Below, piece by piece: positions 5,403 through 10,165 of a DNA stretch of 10,165 bases (the stretch's first letter is position 1; every line of letters begins with the position of its first letter). The stretch covers positions 1 to 10,165 of the forward strand of contig DNLO01000028.1 of the NCBI GenBank assembly GCA_003488445.1. The letters run 5' to 3'. This stretch comes from Lachnospiraceae bacterium (lineage in GTDB: Bacteria; Bacillota; Clostridia; Lachnospirales; Lachnospiraceae). The notes below the pieces were generated by a model. It saw only the letters and a list, made by a program, of their open reading frames with translations. It had not been told where the DNA came from and did not search any database. The translations under genes were made by a program, and so were the position numbers.

Positions 5403-6224
5403 GTGGACGCAAGATACGAGAAGCTTATGAAGTGCCTGGAATATGTGAGGAGCAGGACGGACTTCGTACCCGAGATAGCACTGACGCTTGGCTCGGGACT
5501 CGGAGACTACGCGAGGAACATGCAGGTGGAATGCGAGATACCTTACAGCGAGATACCCGGATTTCCGGTGTCTACGGCTCCGGGACATGACGGCAGGTTC
5601 ATATTCGGTACCATAGGCGGCAGGAAGCTTGTATGCATGAAGGGGCGCGTACATTATTATGAGGGCTACGACATCTCCGATGTGGTGCTGCCTGCGAGGC
5701 TCATGGGACTGATGGGAGCAGGGATCCTCTTCCTTACCAATGCCTCGGGAGGCATCAATCATGGCTTCAAGCCCGGGGATTTCATGCTTGTCAAGGATCA
5801 TATATCCGTATTTGCCCCCAACCCTCTGATAGGGCCGAACATTGATGAGCTTGGAGTGAGATTCCCCGATATGTCACACGTATACGATAAGGGTCTTCAG
5901 GATAAGATCAGAAGCTCCGCTAAGGAGCTGGGCATAGATCTGAAGGAGGGCATATATGTGCAGCTTACCGGTCCCTCCTATGAGTCCCCGACCGAGATAC
6001 AGATGCTTGGGAAGCTGGGAGCGGATGCCGTGGGTATGAGTACGGTGGTAGAGGCTATAGCGGCCAACCATATGGGACTCCGTATCTGCTGTATCTCATG
6101 CGTGTGCAACCTGGCTGCAGGCATCGCAGACCACGAGCTGACAGGCGAGGAAGTGATAGCTGCGGGCAAGGCGGCCGCTCCTCTTTTCGAAAAGCTCGTA
6201 ACGAGATCCATAGAGAGCTTCTGA
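5403..6224 (+). CDS. punA: Purine nucleoside phosphorylase, trimeric (class I) type
   Basis: A 273-residue cytoplasmic enzyme that splits purine nucleosides with phosphate into base and (deoxy)ribose 1-phosphate; the trimeric class prefers inosine and guanosine types. Visible motifs are LGSGLGD (29-35, phosphate loop), PGH (60-62), [10 protein letters not shown] (80-89, with R82 and H84 for phosphate and catalysis), NASGGIN (113-119), [11 protein letters not shown] (188-198, with the base-stacking Y193-E194), VGMSTVVEA (210-218) and CNLAAG (235-240, the conserved Asn236 that contacts the base). C235 replaces the Ser or Thr usual before that Asn. It starts at GTG with a good ribosome binding site. 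Its stop shares a base with the mtnA start (TGATG), so the two are translationally coupled. Beside mtnA and the deaminase, a likely in vivo substrate is 5'-methylthioinosine or 5'-deoxyinosine besides ordinary inosine; that is inference. Confidence 0.93.
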   Translation: MDARYEKLMKCLEYVRSRTDFVPEIALTLGSGLGDYARNMQVECEIPYSEIPGFPVSTAPGHDGRFIFGTIGGRKLVCMKGRVHYYEGYDISDVVLPARLMGLMGAGILFLTNASGGINHGFKPGDFMLVKDHISVFAPNPLIGPNIDELGVRFPDMSHVYDKGLQDKIRSSAKELGIDLKEGIYVQLTGPSYESPTEIQMLGKLGADAVGMSTVVEAIAANHMGLRICCISCVCNLAAGIADHELTGEEVIAAGKAAAPLFEKLVTRSIESF

Positions 6225-7306
6225 TGGGGCTCGTCTATAAGGAATCCGATCCTGTCAGGCTGTCGGATGACAGGAAACAGATCATAGCGCTGGATCAGAC
6301 AAGGCTTCCGGGTGAAGAGGTATTCCTCAGGATATCGAAACGTCAGGAGATGTATGATGCCATAAAGACTCTCGCAGTCAGAGGAGCCCCGTGCATAGGC
6401 GTGTTTGCGGGGTACTGTATGGCTGTACTGGCTGCAGGAAGCGATGTGTCCGGATCCGGAGAGCTTTTGGCAAAGCTTAAGGAGGATGCAGCATATCTTG
6501 ACTCTTCGAGACCTACGGCTGTCAATCTTTCATGGGCCCTTAAACGTCAGATGGCTGTGGCGGAAGAAGGCGAAGCCGCAGGGATCACACCGGGGGAGCT
6601 GACAGACAGGCTCTATGAGGAGGCTGTCCGGATACATGAGGAGGATATCGCCATGTGTATGAAGATAGCCGAGAACGGGCTGTCTCTGCTGCATGACGGT
6701 GACGGGATCCTCACCCACTGCAATGCGGGAGCTCTGGCTACTACAAGGTATGGGACAGGTCTCGGACCGATCCTTTTGGGAAAGGAGAGAGGATACGAGT
6801 TTCATGTATATTCGGATGAGACGAGACCTCTGCTGCAGGGGGCGAGGCTCACTGCTTACGAGCTTGTGAATGCCGGGGTGGACGAGACGGTGGTATGCGA
6901 CAACATGGCTTCGCTTCTTATGAAGCAGGGCAGGATACAGGCTGTGCTCGTGGGCTGCGACAGGGTGGCAGCGAACGGGGATGCCGCGAACAAGATAGGC
7001 ACGTCCGGAGTCGCGATACTGGCAAAGTATTACGGGATACCTTTCTACGTGCTGGGGCCGTATTCCACGATCGATCCCGAGACTTCAACGGGAGATGATA
7101 TAGAGATAGAGGAGAGGGATCCGGAGGAGATAAAGACTATGTGGTATGAGAAACCGATGGCGCCTGCAGGTGCGAAGTGCTTCAATCCGGCCTTCGATGT
7201 GACGGATCACAGCCTCATCACGGCCATAATCACGGACAGGGGGATACTCCGTCCTCCGTATACGGAGTCCATAGCAGAGGCGCTGAAAATTCCCGGGGAT
7301 GAATAA
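6224..7306 (+). CDS. mtnA: S-methyl-5-thioribose-1-phosphate isomerase
   Basis: A 360-residue member of the MtnA/eIF2B-alpha family. MtnA converts methylthioribose 1-phosphate to methylthioribulose 1-phosphate; homologues also take 5-deoxyribose 1-phosphate in the anaerobic dihydroxyacetone-phosphate shunt. The sequence has the family landmarks RGAPCIG (53-59), SSRPTAVNL (94-102), [11 protein letters not shown] (164-174) with the catalytic Cys166, and [17 protein letters not shown] (244-260) with the catalytic Asp246. The end contains [13 protein letters not shown] (320-332) and [10 protein letters not shown] (337-346), typical of MtnA. The frame is open 42 codons further upstream, but that part is the phosphorylase gene in another frame; the ATG at 6224 overlaps the phosphorylase stop as TGATG and gives the normal length. 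No mtnB, aldolase or mtnK follows here. Whether the natural substrate is the methylthio or the deoxy sugar is open. Confidence 0.95.
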   Translation: MGLVYKESDPVRLSDDRKQIIALDQTRLPGEEVFLRISKRQEMYDAIKTLAVRGAPCIGVFAGYCMAVLAAGSDVSGSGELLAKLKEDAAYLDSSRPTAVNLSWALKRQMAVAEEGEAAGITPGELTDRLYEEAVRIHEEDIAMCMKIAENGLSLLHDGDGILTHCNAGALATTRYGTGLGPILLGKERGYEFHVYSDETRPLLQGARLTAYELVNAGVDETVVCDNMASLLMKQGRIQAVLVGCDRVAANGDAANKIGTSGVAILAKYYGIPFYVLGPYSTIDPETSTGDDIEIEERDPEEIKTMWYEKPMAPAGAKCFNPAFDVTDHSLITAIITDRGILRPPYTESIAEALKIPGDE

Positions 7307-7316
7307 CCGGCATGAT

Positions 7317-7324
7317 AAAGGAGG
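7317..7324 (+). promoter_or_regulatory. Ribosome binding site that sets the deaminase start
   Basis: AAAGGAGG is five bases before the ATG at 7330. An in-frame ATG at 7312 lies upstream of this site and cannot use it, so 7330 is the start. Confidence 0.8.
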
Positions 7325-7329
7325 AGAGA

Positions 7330-8616
7330 ATGAGCAGGATAAGGTTTTATAACGCAAGGATACTGACTATGGCCGACGGTGCCGGAGTCATGGAAAACGG
7401 TGTACTGACCACCGACGGCGAGAGGATAGGATATGTCGGTGAAGCTTCGAAAGAGCCGGAGGGCATCGCATATGACAGGGAGATAGATGCAAAGGGAAAC
7501 CTTCTGATGCCCGGCTTCAAGAATGCGCACACTCACAGCGGCATGACATTTCTAAGGTCATTCGCGGACGATCTGCCGCTGGACCGCTGGCTGAACGAGG
7601 CGATCTTTCCGAGAGAAGCAAAGCTTACCGACGAGGATATCTACTGGTGCACCAAACTTGCTGTGATGGAGTATCTGTCTGGCGGAGTCACTGCCTGCTT
7701 CGATATGTATCTGAAGCCCTATGCCATAGCCCGCGCCACGGAGGAAAGCGGTTTCAGATGTGTGCAGGTGGGATCCATGAATGATTTCTCACAGTCGCTC
7801 GAGCTGCAGGAGGAGTGGTACGACAGGCTCAATCACGGCAATCCCCTCACCACATATATGTTCGGATATCATGCGGAGTACACCTGCTCAAAGGAACTTC
7901 TGGAAGGGCTCTCGAAGCTTTCTCATAAGTACGGTGCACCGGTATGGGGACACAATTCCGAGACCGCATCGGAGGTGGAGGGCTGCAGGGAAAGATACGG
8001 CCTGACCCCGACGGAGTTTGCCGAAAGGCTGGGGCTTTACGACTTCGGCGGAGGCGGGTACCACTGCGTATATCTTTCGGAGAAAGACATTCAGATATTC
8101 AGGGAGAGGGGTCTTTATATCGTCACCAACCCCGGATCCAATACCAAGCTGGCCTCGGGTATAGCACCGATAACCACCTACCTGAAAGAAGGGATAGGTC
8201 TCGCTATAGGTACGGACGGTCCTGCCAGCAACAACTGTCTCGATATGTTCAGGGAGATGTTCCTGACCACGGGGCTCGCAAAGCTCAGGGAAAATGATGC
8301 ATCCGCGGCCAATGCAGATGACATCCTGTATATGGCGACTGTCGGAGGAGCAAAGGCCATGGGGCTTACTGAGTGTGATGTCCTGGCAGCCGGCAGATAT
8401 GCTGATCTCACCATGATAGACATGAGCAGACCGGAGATGCAGCCCGTAAACAATATCACGAAGAATCTGGTGTATTCCGGATCGAAGGCGGACGTGAAGA
8501 TGACCATGGTGGCAGGGAAGATACTCTACGAAGACGGACGCTACGACATCGGGGAGGACCCGGAGGTCATAACGGACAGAGTAAACAGGGTGATCGGAGC
8601 AATGCGCGATAAATGA
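7330..8616 (+). CDS. mtaD: 5'-methylthioadenosine/S-adenosylhomocysteine-type deaminase (amidohydrolase)
   Basis: A 428-residue cytoplasmic metal-dependent amidohydrolase. Members deaminate MTA, SAH or 5'-deoxyadenosine to the inosine forms. An N-terminal beta-rich segment precedes the barrel. Metal ligands visible are H67 and H69 (in NAHTHSG), H208 (in GHNSE) and D296 (in IGTDGPASNN). E211 is the expected proton shuttle, H245 (in GGYHCVYLS) the catalytic His, and H181 lies in GYHAEYTCS. The spacing matches the Thermotoga maritima MtaD residues as I remember them (H55, H57, H200, E203, H228, D279). No Arg lies between R143 and R166, where an Arg that binds the SAH carboxylate is expected, which hints at MTA or 5'-deoxyadenosine rather than SAH. 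It follows mtnA by 23 bases and the next gene overlaps its end. A different deaminase or hydrolase of this large superfamily cannot be excluded. Confidence 0.88.
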   Translation: MSRIRFYNARILTMADGAGVMENGVLTTDGERIGYVGEASKEPEGIAYDREIDAKGNLLMPGFKNAHTHSGMTFLRSFADDLPLDRWLNEAIFPREAKLTDEDIYWCTKLAVMEYLSGGVTACFDMYLKPYAIARATEESGFRCVQVGSMNDFSQSLELQEEWYDRLNHGNPLTTYMFGYHAEYTCSKELLEGLSKLSHKYGAPVWGHNSETASEVEGCRERYGLTPTEFAERLGLYDFGGGGYHCVYLSEKDIQIFRERGLYIVTNPGSNTKLASGIAPITTYLKEGIGLAIGTDGPASNNCLDMFREMFLTTGLAKLRENDASAANADDILYMATVGGAKAMGLTECDVLAAGRYADLTMIDMSRPEMQPVNNITKNLVYSGSKADVKMTMVAGKILYEDGRYDIGEDPEVITDRVNRVIGAMRDK

Positions 8617-10165
8617 GCGGGATGAAGGTCTATGCTCCGGGGGAGCTTGACAGGCTGAAGGATGCCTGGCTCAGCGATCCCGACAAAAATACGGATACAG
8701 CGTTATACGATCAGACCTGGAGCGATATGAACATGGACAGTGTGCTCTCACGCATCGATACATGTGCTTCGCTGGCAGGGGAGGAGAGGCTCTACGCCAT
8801 GCTGCGTGAGCCTTTTTCAGATGCGGATGAGATCAGAAGGAGAGACTGTCTGATACGCTGCTTTGACAGTGACGACAGACTCTGCGATGAATACAGGAAG
8901 AGACTGTCGGAGATAGGAGACAATATAAAGCAGCCTGCGGGGGTCACCATAGCGGGGCTGGAGACGGTAAAGACCCGGGGCAATGCCCTGCATATCATAT
9001 GTGCCCTGCTGGGGGTGGCATCCATAGCCATGATATTTATTTCACCCGGTGCGGGGCTTATGATGTTCCTTGCTGTGCTGGTGCTGAACATCGCCACCTA
9101 TTTCAGACGCAAGGATGAGATAGGCGAGCAGCTGAACTGCTTCATCTACCTCATCAGATCCTACAGGGCGGCGGTATCCATGCTTGGCGTAAAGGATGAC
9201 GAGGACAGGGATTACAGAAAGAGCCTGAGAAAGAGTGCAAAGATCCTGAAAACAGTGGTGAGGGGGAGCTTTCTGGTGACCGGGGGCAGAGGACTTACCG
9301 GGAGTATCCTCAACATGGTGCTGGACTATCTGAGGATATTCTTTCATCTGGATCTGATGAGGTTCAACTCCATGCAAAGACAGGTGTTCTCACACCGGGC
9401 GGAGATAGCAGGTCTTTTCAGGACACTGGGAGATATCGATGCCTTCATGGCCATAGCCTCATACAGGAGGAGTCTTCCGGTGTGGTGTGTCCCCGAATAC
9501 AGGGAGTCTGTCCCGGCTGATATCACCATGGAGATAAAGGGACTGTACCATCCTCTCATAGAGGATGCAGTAAGAAACGATATACACACCTCACAGGGGA
9601 AAGGGATACTGATAACCGGCTCGAATGCTTCAGGCAAGTCCACTTTCCTTCGCGCGACTGCACTGTCTGCCATACTCGGACAGAGCATAGCCACGGTAGC
9701 TGCCGTAAGCTACAGGGCCCCCAGATACCAGATAGTTTCGTCCATGACCGTTTCGGACGATATACTGCAGGGAGACTCATACTATATGGCGGAGATCAAG
9801 TCTGTGAAAAGGATCCTGGACAGGAGCCGCACTGAACCCGGCATACCGCTGCTGTGCTTCGTAGACGAGGTGCTCCGCGGCACCAATACCGTGGAGAGGA
9901 TAGCAGCCTCATCTGAGATCCTGAAGAGTCTCGGCAGGAAGAATGTACTGAGCTTTGCCGCCACTCATGATATCGAGCTGACGGAGATCCTTTCAGACAG
10001 CTATGACAATTTCCATTTCGAAGAGACGATAAACGGCAGTGACATACGGTTTTCCTACAGACTGGAAGCAGGTCCGGCGAAGACGAGAAACGCGATAAAG
10101 CTCCTCGAGATAATGGGATATGACAGCGATATGATAAGGGCTGCACAGGAGAGAGCAAGGAGCTT
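8613..10165 (+). CDS. Membrane-anchored MutS-like ATPase, 3' end beyond window
   Basis: An open frame of 517 codons, still open at the window end, coding for a MutS-family ATPase that is not a normal mismatch repair MutS. The C-terminal ATPase domain (about 308-517) has Walker A GSNASGKST (336-344, K342), the D-loop-like SDDILQGDSYYMAEI (381-395), Walker B LLCFVDE (413-419, D418-E419) followed by RGTN, and ATHD (450-453) in place of ATHY. The N-terminal mismatch-recognition and connector domains are absent. Residues 48-100 resemble the start of the MutS core domain ('P-F-x-D-x-x-E-I-x-x-R'), and residues 125-164 are two hydrophobic segments forming a membrane hairpin within that core. The ATG overlaps the deaminase stop as ATGA; a second ATG at 8622 is possible but has no better ribosome binding site. 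The RxxxAIKLLEIMGYDSDMI stretch near the end resembles the normal MutS C-terminus, so little is probably missing. DNA binding and function are unknown. Confidence 0.9.
   Translation, partial: MSGMKVYAPGELDRLKDAWLSDPDKNTDTALYDQTWSDMNMDSVLSRIDTCASLAGEERLYAMLREPFSDADEIRRRDCLIRCFDSDDRLCDEYRKRLSEIGDNIKQPAGVTIAGLETVKTRGNALHIICALLGVASIAMIFISPGAGLMMFLAVLVLNIATYFRRKDEIGEQLNCFIYLIRSYRAAVSMLGVKDDEDRDYRKSLRKSAKILKTVVRGSFLVTGGRGLTGSILNMVLDYLRIFFHLDLMRFNSMQRQVFSHRAEIAGLFRTLGDIDAFMAIASYRRSLPVWCVPEYRESVPADITMEIKGLYHPLIEDAVRNDIHTSQGKGILITGSNASGKSTFLRATALSAILGQSIATVAAVSYRAPRYQIVSSMTVSDDILQGDSYYMAEIKSVKRILDRSRTEPGIPLLCFVDEVLRGTNTVERIAASSEILKSLGRKNVLSFAATHDIELTEILSDSYDNFHFEETINGSDIRFSYRLEAGPAKTRNAIKLLEIMGYDSDMIRAAQERARS

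Noticed and set aside
6098..6223. N-terminal extension of MtnA from an ATG at 6098
   Set aside because: These 42 codons are the 3' end of the phosphorylase read in another frame, Arg/Gly rich and unlike MtnA; the TGATG start at 6224 gives the normal length.
7312..7329. Upstream ATG of the deaminase at 7312
   Set aside because: The AAAGGAGG site lies between the two ATGs and can serve only the one at 7330.
8792..10158. Several leftward open frames opposite the MutS-like gene
   Set aside because: Ser/Arg/Leu-rich shadows of a frame that carries intact Walker A and B motifs.

Overview
The window looks like a chromosomal segment of an anaerobic Firmicute, most likely a clostridium of the Lachnospiraceae type. 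The evidence is heavy use of ATA for Ile and AGA/AGG for Arg in every gene, strong purine-rich Shine-Dalgarno sites, sigma-A promoters with TG-extended -10 boxes, and an oxygen-detoxifying flavodiiron protein beside DegV-type lipid-binding and housekeeping genes. The family assignment is inference. No rRNA, tRNA, CRISPR array, insertion sequence or phage gene is visible, and codon usage looks uniform across the window.

Left part (1-2942): a clear promoter drives an unrecognised acidic protein (86-958) with a tandem 18-residue repeat and a SHOCT-like motif. A hairpin terminator or attenuator at 989-1020 separates it from a flavodiiron protein (fprA, 1054-2226). fprA converges on plsC (2229-2942, minus strand, lysophosphatidate acyltransferase) with only 2 bases between their stop codons. 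The fprA terminator lies inside the plsC coding region.

Middle part (2943-5013): plsC and a DegV/FakB-type fatty-acid-binding protein (3070-3960) diverge from back-to-back promoters whose -35 boxes are one base apart. A perfect 6-6-6 inverted repeat lies at the predicted start of the degV transcript. Both products fit fatty-acid and phospholipid metabolism. degV converges on prmA (3961-4941, minus strand, ribosomal protein L11 methyltransferase) with no gap, and again its terminator sits inside the opposing gene.

Right part (4952-10165): one rightward operon. It starts with a strong promoter and a small protein with a DUF2007-like outline. Then come a purine nucleoside phosphorylase (GTG start), methylthioribose-1-phosphate isomerase (mtnA, stop and start overlapping as TGATG), an MTA/SAH-type amidohydrolase deaminase, and a membrane-anchored MutS-like ATPase (start overlapping the deaminase stop as ATGA, cut by the window end). 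Phosphorylase, isomerase and deaminase together suggest a deaminase-first route for salvaging 5'-methylthioadenosine and perhaps 5'-deoxyadenosine: adenosine form to inosine form, then phosphorolysis to the sugar 1-phosphate, then isomerisation to the ribulose 1-phosphate. No nucleosidase or methylthioribose kinase gene is in the window. Why a MutS-like membrane ATPase is coupled to this operon is the most open question here.
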